In this document: positions 31,690-43,626 of the stretch, one piece after another
Layout of the letters: each line of letters begins with the position of its first letter
Numbering within the stretch: the first letter of the stretch is position 1
Source of the DNA: Trebouxia sp. TZW2008
Taxonomy: Eukaryota; Chlorophyta; Trebouxiophyceae; Trebouxiales; Trebouxiaceae
Length of the DNA stretch: 64,000 nucleotides
NCBI GenBank assembly: GCA_002118135.1
Contig: BDIU01000094.1
Location: forward strand, 38,339-102,338
Direction of reading: 5' to 3'
The notes under the pieces: generated by a model
Database searches by the model: none
What the model was told of the DNA's origin: nothing
The model's input: only the letters and a program-made list of their open reading frames with translations
Position numbers and translations under genes: made by a program

Positions 31690-32629
31690 CTGCACTCCTG
31701 CAGGTGAGCAATCTCATGTTGACCGGCTTCTTGGCATACCGCGATTGTTGCGGTTGGATTGTTACTCGTGCCCCTGTGCGTGCAGCGCGTTTCATGAATT
31801 CTGAGGATACACAAGCACTGTCGCAGGCGCGCAGGGTGTCAGAAATGTGAGATGCGGTCGGTTAAAGCCCGGTCACTGCAACGCATGCGAGGCAGCGCGC
31901 GAGCAGCATGGCATTGGGCAGAAGCTTCCAATGCTGCTGTCTCTACCATTTTGAGTGACTTCATCGCCCATGTCCGCCTCAAGCGCTATTCAGCTCGTTC
32001 CGAAGGCCCTCGTCGTTCGTGAGCTTTACATCAACTGGGTCGCTACTCCGCACGCGCCGTCATTGCGCATCATTGCAAAGCGTTCAAGCCATCATACAGG
32101 TTCGCCACTGAGCAGTGCATGCCCGACGTTCGCACGCTTGTTCCGCAATCTGCTCGCGGAAGATGAATTCTGACTTTTTGCCCCAGCATGTGAACAGGGG
32201 CTTACTAACCTGTCTGTTGCTAATTGACGTAAACTGCAGTCCATGTGGGTTGCTCAAGCATGCAGCCTGCTCTATCAGCATTCTTGCACTTTCAATCACG
32301 CACAGTGCATTCACTTGAGCACACAGCCTTGACAGGATGACTGTGCTCAGCACAGAGCCTTTTTGACCTCATCAGACCTGCTTGACTCTCAGCCAGACAT
32401 CAGCTGCTTCAGAACCTGGCTGCAGCTGTGCAGAAACATAGAGCTGTGCAGGATGATAGAGCTCGTCGACCTTCAAGCATGTTCATTCGCAACATCACGT
32501 AAATTGTCATGCCAACATGCGTTGGGCGTCTCAAGTCTGCAAACAACTCCGTCTATATTGGGATTGCCGCTTTAGAGGCCGTCGTCACATCTGTGCCCAA
32601 CAAGCACTGGGTATGTCACTGCTTCAGAT
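31690..32629. other. Region between urea carboxylase start and methyltransferase stop
   Basis: It should contain the urea carboxylase promoter and first exon and the 3' end of the methyltransferase. CpG is clearly enriched at about 31780-32170. A plausible urea carboxylase ATG lies at 31795 (MKRAARTGAR), but its donor phase does not fit the next exon, so I leave it open. No other gene is seen. Confidence 0.5.
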
Positions 32630-35600
32630 CTATGTGTCAGTCTCTTCAGCACCTTCTGGCTGGTCTTCTTCATCACTGGCATCATCACCACCACCCGCGA
32701 CACAGGCCTTCAAGGCAACCTGCTCCCTCTCAGCATAGTACTTGAGGCCCCTGGCTTCTGATTCTGCAATGGTCTGCACATAGCAAGCCTGTGCCTTCAG
32801 TGCCTGCTGCTGTGATTCAAGGCACCATGGGAAAAGCATTGTAAACAATGATGCCAACAGCACAGTGAGAGAATGCTGCATGCAGCATGTCCACACTTCA
32901 ACAACAGTTTATACTCAGCCTTGAGGCATGTAGCAACAACAGCATGGCTTGTGCATGCATCTTGTTGCAGTATGCTCTGACAATGATGTCAAACATGTCC
33001 ATGCCATGCTTATGTCAAGACATCATGACAGCAGATTATGCTAAGATCATAGCGCAAATACTGTGACTCAAGTCAATCATGTGCCATCCCAGATTATAGG
33101 CTTGATGTCAGACCTTCTCAAAGTCAGGATCAGGAATCGGAATTACAGCCTGATCCAGGGAGTCTGGTGCAGTACCCAAAGCAGCCAGGGCCAGGCACCG
33201 TCCTAGGGCAGATGCCACCATAGGGCACACGGCATTGCCCATCTGCTGATACCTGAAACATTAGCAACAAACTGAAATTGCAATTCAAGGAGTATCAAGG
33301 CAACTTGAACTCATATAGGATATAATGCAGTGCCCAGTGCAGCCAAGGCCAGGCAGGGTCCTAGGGCAGATGCCACCATCGGGCAAACGGCGTTGCCCAT
33401 CTGCTGGTACCTACGTTACCAGCAACAACTTGGGATTCACATCAAAGGAGCACGACCATTTTCCTAATCCAATAAGCATCTAAGGCGCAAGAAAGACCAG
33501 CGTGAGTGTTGTTGGGATTGCTGTTGAAAACGACAATGACCCACTTGGGCTCTCGATGCACGACTGAGCTCTATGAGATCAACAGCATGAAGGTGTATGC
33601 CTTGGGCCTGACAAGCAGCGCCATACTTGCAAAATCTAGAGGGGACGCACCCCATGGATGTTCAAGTCATGCACACGCAGTGCAAACAAGTTGCTAAAAT
33701 TGAGCTGTGGTGCGAATGTGAGGGCTCACCTGTCTGTGAGGCTCTTGTTCCTGACCCAGGAGTGCCCGGATGCAATGCCCACCAAGGCAAAGTAGTCAGG
33801 GAAGCCCTGCAAGATTATATCACACCTGATCAAGGCATACGCAGCAATTGCAGGGTTTGGGTTTTTGCCATAACATGCAACAAGGTTACAGCGGTGATAG
33901 CGCTGCCTTTCTTGCGGTCAACCTTTCAAATGGACCCTTGTTTTGCATGGGACGATGATGCAGCAAAAGCTGTGATACCAACGATTGAGTTGTTTTTGAC
34001 AGTATGCTGGAAGATGCATATGTGCAGTCAAGCACATGGATGCCCCTGTGGGCAGAGCAACTGTTGCTCAACAACATTGGTTGCTGCAGAGATGACACAT
34101 GCAGCAACCAATCGCTCAGAAAGGCATGGGAGGGACGGTATAGTCTGATGTAGGAATCGCAGCAGTCACTTTTGTAGGTGTGAAATTCTGTACACCAAAC
34201 TCAAATGTATGTGTAAGCTTGTGAACAGGCCATCAAGCAAACGCATCAGTCAAGGTAGATTTTGTCATCACAAAATGACAGCATGTTGCTTGATGGCTCT
34301 GAATGCACCACTGGGTGAGTCATTGGCACTCTGTTGCCATTTGCTATGGGGCAGAAATGGCAGTCAACAGCCCTTGCACAAATCACAGCATGGTGCTGGC
34401 AGGTCCAATCAAACGCACCTGTGTCCTGGCATTCTCCCTGATGGTCAGCACTCGGTCCTGCTCTGGATGAATCAGTGCCAGGTTGTGAGGCTCTGCTCTT
34501 CCCACCACCTGAACATTCAAATGAGATTTCCCTGTGCTGTGCTGTACAGCGACGCTTTGTGCAGATACGTACTGGGCAGTGTTGAGCTTTTGCTTTTTCC
34601 CATGGTCATCAGGCAGGTGCGGTATGTTTGCTGACAAGGCATCTTATGCTGTTGCTGCCAGCAGACAGATGGCATCTGCACCCTCTAACCAAAAGCTCAG
34701 TCTGATAGAAAGCGATGGGTTGAAAGGCGTCATGCCACTGCATGGTGCTGCCGTCATAACCTCAAAGTAAAATCCAGCCTGGTGACTGACCGTGGGTTGC
34801 ACTTCATCATACCACACAATGCCATAGCAGCCGTGCCGCCCACAGCTTTTGCCCTCCTTGTATGTGATGCACCACCGCGGGCACAGCAGTCCACCACTTG
34901 GCATGAATACTGTGTAGGCGCCGCACCCTGCACACAAAGGAGAGCTGCAGATTGCAAGACGCGGCAGCTACGTAAAGCCTTGTCCACTTCTTGCCCTGCT
35001 CCAGGCACAGCAGCCCACCACTTGGCACTGTAAAGGCACTGCACCTTGAACAGACAGACAAGTTGTTGAAAGCGAGACAGAGAAGGTCTTGCCCTCCTTG
35101 TGTGTAATGCACCTGGGGGGCGCAGCAGCGCACCGCTTGGCATGAACCTTTGTGCAGGCGCTGCACCCTACGTCAAAAGGCAGGCTGTTCAATGCAAGCT
35201 TGTTGTAAACCCTAAATGTGTTTCATGCACCAGCACAGCAAGCCACCATTTGGAAAACTTCCATGAAAAGCGTGGTGGCGCTGCAGAGACAGGCAAGCTG
35301 CTGAGGGCAAAGCACGGCAGCTGTGTCAGATTTTGCTGACTTAGGTGATAGCCATTGAACAACAGCAAATGCGCAATGCAACAGCAGCCTCTGGGGTTGT
35401 GCTCAAGAAGACTACTCCAATACTTGCTAGTTGCAGGCCAGGGAAGCTGTGCTTTGGGTGAATGCAGTGCATTGCACTCTCCTTCTCCAGGCTCTTCTTG
35501 TCAGTACATTCTCAGAATGACAACGACCAGATCAAGCAGCAGGAAAGCAGCATGTGCAATCACACCCAAAGAGTCTGCTGCAATACCTGCCAGTTGCAGG

Positions 35601-38600
35601 CCAGGAAAGCTGTCCTCTGGATAGCCACAGTCCACACGACTCTCCTTGTTCAGGCTCCTCTTGGGTTTGAGCCAGTGACCTCCAGCAGGACAGCTGCTAT
35701 GGCCATCTACAATCTGGGCATGCCAGTGACCAGCACAGCAGGTGCCTACAAACAATGGGCAATCATTGTCTGTATAGCAGGCACTGGTCACAGCTGCTGA
35801 CACATAAGAACTCTTCTTATCCCATCAGCTCAATGATTTGGCAAAGAACCCTTGTTTTCAGTATATATAGAAGGGGTGAGCGTGTGTCGGAGCTGAATCC
35901 TCTCTGAAAAGAGTTTGAGTTGCATCAGGTCAGCATTCAGGTGGCTAGGTGCCTCCTTGTCTCTCAGCCCTGTTGTGAACTTGCTAACGCCGGACAGTCA
36001 GTCTGTCAAGCTGATGATGTCTGGTTTCTCACCATGACAGTCAGTTGATTTCTGCCAAGAAGCAACGAGCTGCAGTTGTGTTGCTATGTCAGCGCACCGT
36101 CTACATGGCTGACAACGCCTGGCAGAGAACGAAGTGGCCCCTGAATCAACTCTTTGTCTTTTGCTGACTCACAAAATCTATCAGCACAGAAAAGTACATG
36201 CTGAACTTGTGCTGCTGTGTGGCTGTGTCAGCACACCATTGAACCATGATCAATACCCCTTACATGCTTTCAGGTGAGGTTTCATGACCCTGCTAGGTGC
36301 ACACAGAAGCAGTGGGCTGCCTCCAAAGCCAAGACTCAAACGTACCGTCTGGGTGGCTGACAACGCCTGGCAGGGAGCGGAAGTTGTGGCCCTTGGCCTT
36401 CTTCACCCTGCACACCCTGATGTGGTCATCCAGATTGAGGCACAGGGGCCTGTGATCCCGAATGGGCCCTGTTGCCTCTCGAGCCTCATCCAGCATCTCT
36501 AGCACCTTCAAAATGTTCCGCTGTCAAGCAATGCTGTATAATTTACCAGGGCGACGCCACTTTGGATTCAAATTATCCAGCATGATGATCAAAAATGCAA
36601 AACATACAAGGAACCTGTTCACAGCTGTATCATAATGAGAAAGACAACATCGGTCTTCACACTTCTGGCATGCTGTAAAGTGCTGTCAAGCATGTGACAA
36701 GAGGCTTGCTTTTGTGAGGCTGGGGCTTGTCAGCATGCATTGTGGACTGCAGAATTGTGTGGGCAGGGAGCAGCAGTGCAAGCGTCCAAGTCTTAACACA
36801 ATCTGGAAAGCAGCTCGTGCTGATTGCATATCAAGGCTAGCTGGGCATAGATGATTCTGTAAATGCCCCGCCACTGCAGAACTCACCTTGATACATCAGC
36901 TCTATCTTGCATCGGCATGCAACCAGTTAATTGCAGCAGAGGGTTAGCCACAGTGAGATACATCACAAACACTCACATGCGTGCCAGTATGGTGATAGAG
37001 TGCCTTCTTTGATGCGTCCATTGCGCCTTTGATCTCACTGCGCTCCTGATCATCCTTGCACTCACTCATCAGCCTGTTCCACGCAAACCTTGTGTGGTGT
37101 GTGGTAGCGCAGGAAAACATTCCTCCAATCTGCAATGAGTGACGGCCTCTTTTGTGCTAGGTTGTGCCTTTGTGGCAACTGCTCTTGCCTGACATTGCAT
37201 TGCAACAGGCAGGCAAATCGAATGGCAGGCATATGCAGTCATCAAAGCAATACGTTTGTAAGGAATAGCAATCACGTGCTGCAATAGTGCTAAGATAACA
37301 TGTGGTAAAACGAGCCATCATGCAGCCAAGCAACAGTCGGTACGCGTCTGAAACCCAATCAAACAAGGGCTGTAGCAGATCTGAGACGGCAGCTCAACAG
37401 ATGCCACAATATCACATCAAGCATGCGCTGAAACTCTGTCTGGCACGCATTTCAATCACAAGCAATAACCCTTGGCACACCTGTTCAAAGCCCCCAACCT
37501 TGCCTTCATGCCGCCTATACCGCTTCTCCAAGATAGCATGGCCTTCTTGCATGAATGCGTCAGCTCTACCTGCCCTTGAGTCTCTGCTGGCCTGCCAGGC
37601 AGGAGGTGGTCTTTGCAGCCATGCTTGCATGGGAGTCTGTGGCTCGCTTGCATACTGTGCCCTCTCTGCAAAGGTCAGGTTGCCCACTTTTGGCAAGTCG
37701 CTCAAGATGTCACCCATTGTCACCTGCAGGGCAGAAGGGTTGTTGGGGACTTGAACCCATCTTGTATGTCAGTTGCTTGATGAGCGAGCTGCAAATGACT
37801 TGCAAGGTGACTTGATGTGTGGGTAAAAGCAGCTTGTTATTGATGTCCAGCTACTGTAGCACACAGCTTGCAATCTTCTGCATACAGCAGCAAAAGTCAG
37901 CTGTTTTCCAGCGTTTCACAAACTACAAGTGCCATTGAGCGCATGAATGTGGTCATGCGTATATGACCAGGACGACATGCTGTGTCAGGAAGTCATGAGC
38001 CACATGGGTTGCATGTCAATGCATTGACTGCCAGCATACATTAGTCACATGTCAAGCAAAAGATTCAACAACATGACAGCATGAACAAGAATAGAAATCT
38101 GGCCGCCTGCGTACAGTTCACACAAGATAGCCGGGCTCACCACAGGGTGCGCACTGCGCCTGCTGGCCTCTGAGATGAAGTTGACAATACAGTGCCTGTA
38201 CTTGTCACCCAAGCCGTTGCGGACGCCTCTATGCGTGGGCTCTGGAAAAGGCGGCAGCTGCTCCTCACCTGACTTGGCGCCCCACATGAACACCCTGCAA
38301 GCTGGACTAATGCAAATCAGAAAGTTGACTTTGTCTAACAGCAACACCCTTGCAAGCTGGACTTGTTTGATGCTGACTTTGGTCCATGCAAAAGTGCATT
38401 GACAGCTAGCATCGCGGGATGCAAGCCATACTCAGGTAGCATCGCAGAAGCCTGTACAATCAGCATGAAGCATTACTTCTCATGCATAGGAATTGGGCAT
38501 CTCAGCTTCTAAAGCAAGAGGCAAGCCTTGCGAGAGCAGATTTTGAGGGGTCCACCATTCATGCATCTGACAGAAGGACAATCAACTGTTTCCACCTGTT

Positions 38601-41600
38601 GTGTGGCTGGGGCACGCTGTGGTCACAGGCTGCAACATTCTTCATGTTATGCCTGTACTGAGCAGAATGACAGCAAGATGATTTACCTGTTACGTGACTG
38701 AGGCACACCATGGTCACAGGCTGCAATGATGCCAGCCCTGACCTGGTAGCGCATGGAGAGCAGTGAAGCCATGGCGGACTTGGCATACATGCCATCCTCT
38801 TTCTTGAAGATGTCCACCACATTCTCCATCAGCACATAGGCTGGCTTGAAGAACTCCACAACATCATAGAATGCTGTGACTTGCCTATTCCTGCAGCATT
38901 TTGCTCAGCCACTAGCAACAACATCTAACCCAGAAAGGGCAAAAATTTGAAGTCTCCGCAGCTGCATCACAATCAATGCAAATGCAAGAGCTGACAAAGA
39001 TGCTGCCCTGGCTTGCTGAATATACTTTATTGATCAAGCTTGCATGTGATTGCCCACTGTAGGCTTTGCAATGGAGAGCCGTGTTGACTTCACAACAGTT
39101 GAGGCGCATTCAATCTGCCTAACACTTGCAAGGCTATCAAATTCTGAATGGTGTCATGCAATGTTCTGTATATGTCATGCATGATGCCTACGCACTTACT
39201 GAGATGATGAAGACTGCAAGCAATGTGCACGACGATGCGCAAGATAAGCAAGTAAAAGAGACAGGGAGCACACGTCTCTGCATGTGTCAATGTACCTGCC
39301 ATCCTCCAGAATATCTTGCCTAGCAGAGTGCCTGTTCAAGCCACTGACGCCTTGGCAAGGGGGGCCACCCATGACCACATCAATGTCACCTTCAACAGAG
39401 AATAGCTTTTACTTCATCGTGTCCTGCTGCACAATATCTTGATATGCAGAACATTGCAACAGTCTCAAAGTGCGACGCTTTGCATGTTGTGGGTGCTGTG
39501 ACTAGCACGCTCTTCTTGGCTTTGTTACTGCTTGCGTCAAAGCTGGCCTGCTTGCATAAATCTGCTCTGCCACTCTTGTGCACTTGAGCCAGACATTGGT
39601 CGAACAAAGCCATATATGTTATGGAGCAACCCATGATATATAACGCTCAGGCAAAGGGCTTGATTCTGGCTTCTGGACCTTGTTGCAATTAGTCTACGTG
39701 TGCATACAGCATTCCGGGCCACACAACTTGGTGTCCTTTTAGCTGACCTGGGACGGGGATAGCCTTTGACGTGTGAGTAGCTTTGACAAAGGTGGCCAAG
39801 GCGCTGTCTGGCAAGTCAGCTTCATGCAGCTTCTCCCAAACAGCTTCCTGATCTTCCCTTTTCACCAGAACTTCCAGCCAGCTGTTCTCAGTGGACAGAG
39901 GCTCTTCCAAGCACCCCTTTTTCTGTCCTGAAGCATAGGGTGCTTTGTTGATACCTAGGCTGCATACGCTTGTAGTGAACTTGCACTTGCCATGGGATGA
40001 GTGTCTTGTGTAGCACTGTTTTGCAGTAAAACCCAAAACATAGAGCACAGATGTACAGCAAAGCAGCTCCTTCTTGTGATGCTGACAACATTAGCATAAA
40101 CAACAAATGCGCAATGCTGAGCCAGCACACAAGGCTCAATGAAGCTCTCAATGTCACAGCATAAATGCACAATACAACAGAGATTGCAACATGCAGTCAA
40201 AATCTGCCTCGCATTGCATGTTGGGCGCTTTCCCTGGTGTCAAGATCAATGGACCAAAGTCATGACTTCTGGAAGTGTTAAAGTTAGCAAGAGCTGGCAC
40301 CTGATTTGCCCCGCTTGGCTGTGTCTCCCAATCGCATCCCTTCTATGCTTTCCACATCAACAGAATGCCTCTTTGAAGGTGACTTGAGACTCTTTTTGGC
40401 CATTTTCTGCTTTCCTTTACCAACTTTGCTCGGCGATCCCTTGCCTTTTTGCTTTGATTTGCCTGCTGCAACATCTGCCTTCCCAGACTTGTGCTGTTTT
40501 CCTGTGGCTGTTGCTGCTGCATCTTGACTAGGCCCGTCAAGGGATGGCAACTTACTCGTGTCAACATCAATGTCCATATCAGGGCAATACTCAAGGACCA
40601 GGACTGTGAACATCTGACACAGCATTAGGAACTCATCAACGCCAGTCTTGAAGACCTGCATCATCATGCTGGGCATCTCAGGTACAGCTGCAAGGCGATG
40701 TCATACAGAGTGCATATTGACCAGCGTAAGAAAGCAGGCTGTCTACAAGCAGATGCTGGACACTTGCATGAGCAAGAATGCACTCAAAGCCACAATGCTG
40801 ACGCACCTCTGTTTCTGGGTAATTGGCTTTGAAGCTCAGCGTCATGCTCTCGCAGAAGTCAATAGCCCAGCTTGTGGTGATGTGGATCTGATCAGTCTGT
40901 CTGTCCACAAAAGACAAACCACCACAGCCCGCATAGAAGTCAGCACATCTCAATGTCTGCAGGAACCATCAGAGTTAATTGAGTGATGTACATGATGCCT
41001 GATGATGGATACTTGCGTGTTGTGAAGGCCACTCACTTGGTACTTCAACTGAACAATTGGCAATAGCAACTATAGGCATGCCCAAATCAAACTTTTGGCA
41101 AGTTTGTAACTGCCATTGCCCTAGTGCTTTTGTCAGCGCTTTACTACAGTTTTGACCGGGCATCTCTGTCACCTCTCATGGAACATTGCAGACAGCTTCA
41201 TTGGTGATGACATACTTTGGTTTGTCGGCTTGCAAGCCTAGACTGCCGCGCTGACCCGCTTGGGTACAGGTCTTTGAATGTAAAGAATCGCCTGTCATGC
41301 TCTTGCTCCCACCAGTAATCTACACTGGTTAGAGGCTCGGACCCAGGCACTATATGCCTCACGTCCACCTTCCTGATGACAATTCAGCTGTTGGGCAAAG
41401 CCAGAATACGCTTGCTTGACGTGATGTTTGCAGAACAAAACCAGCAACTGTGACTCTTGTCATGCGACTCTTGCTGGGTCAGCTGTGTGCAAGCTCTTGA
41501 CCAATGCAAGCTGTCAGCACCTGATGACGACATGCTATACACACAGAGCAGTCTCCAAGAACCTGGGCAGCAAGTCAGGCTGACCTATTGATGAAAGCAA

Positions 41601-42969
41601 AGGGATATGTGGTTGCATATCCCTGTGAGTTGTCGTACTCAGAGGCCCTGAATATTCGCTTTGGGCAAATGGTAGTCCACAAATCTTTGCCCTTGACTGC
41701 CAATTGGGTTTCACCCATCCTGTAAAACCAGTGGCCATCAAACCATCTATTGCCCTGCAATTGCATTTGTAGCCATCAGTAATGAATGCCGTTCAATGGG
41801 ACATCACTCTTGACCTCCGTCGGATGCAAAGTCTCATTTGGACAATGCTGTTGGTCTTGCCACAAGCATTTTTTGTGTTGCTCCTTGGCAATTTGATATG
41901 TAGGCTCACCTGAATGTCCTCAAACAGCTCAACAACTTGCATGACCCCAAAATGGTCCTCGGTCTCGTCATCTTCTGCCCCTAGGTTGACTTCAACAAAG
42001 TCGCCAAGCCTGAGCTCCAGCACCTGCCATTTGATCCAATTAATTTGTCAAGATGTTTCTGGGGGCTTATACAATGGCACGAGCTGTCATACATTGCTGG
42101 TCGTGCCGTTGCAGTTTTGGCAGAGGCATTATGATGTCCAGCGGACTTCCTCAAGGAACTGTGCTGGTTGGGACAAAATTTTGCAGAGCGTGCTCGTGTA
42201 TGTGTGCCTGATGAGCATGCTGGTGCATATTGTATGTGTTGTGCAGCTTAGATGTGCAGCTAGTCAGCAATGGCATTGCAAGCAATAGTCACCTACCTGA
42301 TCATCTTCTTCATCAAGTTTGACGGCTTTAAAGTGTGCAACAGCTGGCACTTTCTTGAACTCCTGCATCTCAACACAATGCATGATCAACTGATGGAGAT
42401 TGAAACGTGTTGTTGAGCGCTTCTAAAGGCCTAGCACATGCTGCTCTGAGCAGACGTCGCAATTGCTCACCAGCGCTACCCCTTCAAGCCGCTTCTGTTC
42501 GGAATCACTGACGCCAAGCTGATACGCCTCAGCATCCCATGCTGCTCTGCTCCTCTTCCGCCATCGTCTTTTGGCCTCAGCCTACGCCTGACATGGCCAG
42601 GTGAAGTACAGCACACAAGAGCAGAGGATGCAAGCCCGCACTCACCTCCTCGATCTCAGGCATGACCCAATGGCTCCCATCGTCTTCCCTTGCAAGAGCC
42701 ACGGTTCGCCCGCTGCATGGCTCTACTGCCTTGCGCTTCGGTGCCTTCGGCCCTGAGTCATCAGACAGCCGTCTAGTGCTGCCACTTGAGCGAACAGGCA
42801 ATACGCATGCAGGTCCACAGTACATCAATGCGCTAGTGCGCAAGCAAATCGTAAATTCCACCCTTGCATGACCTGCAGTGGCGCTGGGCCGTGCGACCGC
42901 ACCGTCGCTTATGATCTCACTGCCTTCGGTATCCGTGAGCGTACGTTTGCGGGATCTCGGAGCTGACAT
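32630..42969 (-). CDS. CMT: Chromomethylase-type DNA (cytosine-5) methyltransferase with BAH domain
   Basis: Twenty exons join in frame: 42969-42646, 42581-42471, 42362-42297, 42023-41910, 41754-41585, 41372-41216, 40956-40807, 40655-40301, 39927-39748, 39389-39296, 38890-38687, 38294-38141, 37723-37481, 37129-36977, 36505-36346, 34909-34791, 34508-34419, 33806-33730, 33252-33114 and 32809-32630, about 1079 aa. A basic N-terminus leads to a BAH domain ([29 protein letters not shown]). Catalytic motifs: [29 protein letters not shown] with the nucleophile Cys, [14 protein letters not shown]-like QSRNRVFMWGA, IX ILSDLP and [27 protein letters not shown]. The layout (motif I, spacer, PVPG, motif IV) is that of plant CMTs, which methylate CHG DNA at H3K9me2 chromatin. 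The spacer where CMTs carry a chromodomain holds a Lys/Ser-rich stretch and a short conserved-looking segment ([20 protein letters not shown]) without a clear aromatic cage. The start ATG lies in a CpG-rich patch. The C-terminal tail is acidic. Confidence 0.93.
33114..33415 (-). repeat. Duplicated motif X exon of the methyltransferase
   Basis: Exon 33252-33114 ([17 protein letters not shown]) is repeated at about 33328-33412, 160 bp upstream, with an acceptor and the same ggcaaacggcgttgcccatctg core. The 3' half of the copy is missing. Confidence 0.86.
34791..35300 (-). repeat. Four copies of the [18 protein letters not shown] exon start
   Basis: The functional exon is 34909-34791. Copies of its acceptor half ([23 protein letters not shown] types) lie at about 34985-35055, 35095-35175 and 35220-35300, about 120-130 bp apart, with cctgca/ctgtgc acceptor-like ends. 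Confidence 0.85.
38580..38735 (-). repeat. Duplicated donor end of the MENVVDIF exon
   Basis: The end of exon 38890-38687 ([12 protein letters not shown]) recurs about 104 bp downstream near 38590-38630, still coding [12 protein letters not shown]. Confidence 0.8.
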
Positions 42970-43626
42970 GCTGTTGCACAACAGCAAGCCTAACTTTCAA
43001 CCCGCATACCTGTGTGCGCACGGCTGCGGTTGGTGCATGTCAACGATGATCTTGACTGCATGCTGTGCGTTTGAACCGGTGCTGCGCGCAAGGGGAATAT
43101 AAAAATGCTCAGCACTGCGATCCCAAGCCTTTGGATGACTGGCACGATGTTGCATGCATGCACAGGCTCAGTGATACAACAATTGTGCCAGCCAAACATG
43201 AGATTTCACTCTATCTGTCCAGTCCTGGCAAGAGCATGAGCAGCAACGAAGCTGATGATCTCGTTGAAACTTGGGAAGTGCATCTGAGCTAGCACTGCTC
43301 AGCAGACAAGCAATTAGGATGCCCAATGCTGAGCTTCTGACGTACAGCAACAAAGAGTACAAACCAGACTGCTGCACAAGCCAGGCGTGCCCGCAAATGT
43401 GCCTTCTTCTCCACACAGGTGACTGCAGAACTAGTTCCGTGTGTTGTGTACACAAGACAGAACTTGGCAGCAAGAGCATGCCGTCGCCTGACCACATAGT
43501 CATACAATTAAACACAGCCATACTGCACTGCTCAGAGTGTGCAAGCTTTGAAGATGCTCTGCAGCGAATGCCGATGCTAATACCAGAGCATGTGACCATC
43601 CAAACGCGAACATGCTATGCTTATTC
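42970..43626. promoter_or_regulatory. Upstream region of the methyltransferase
   Basis: This 657-bp interval separates the methyltransferase ATG from the stop of the next minus-strand gene. CpG is enriched up to about 43090. It probably holds the methyltransferase promoter and the upstream gene's 3' untranslated region. A plus-strand open frame (43271-43630) has no recognisable feature. Confidence 0.5.

Noticed and set aside
33627..34148. Plus-strand open frame of 173 codons
   Set aside because: It is antisense to a methyltransferase exon (33806-33730) and intron, without family features.
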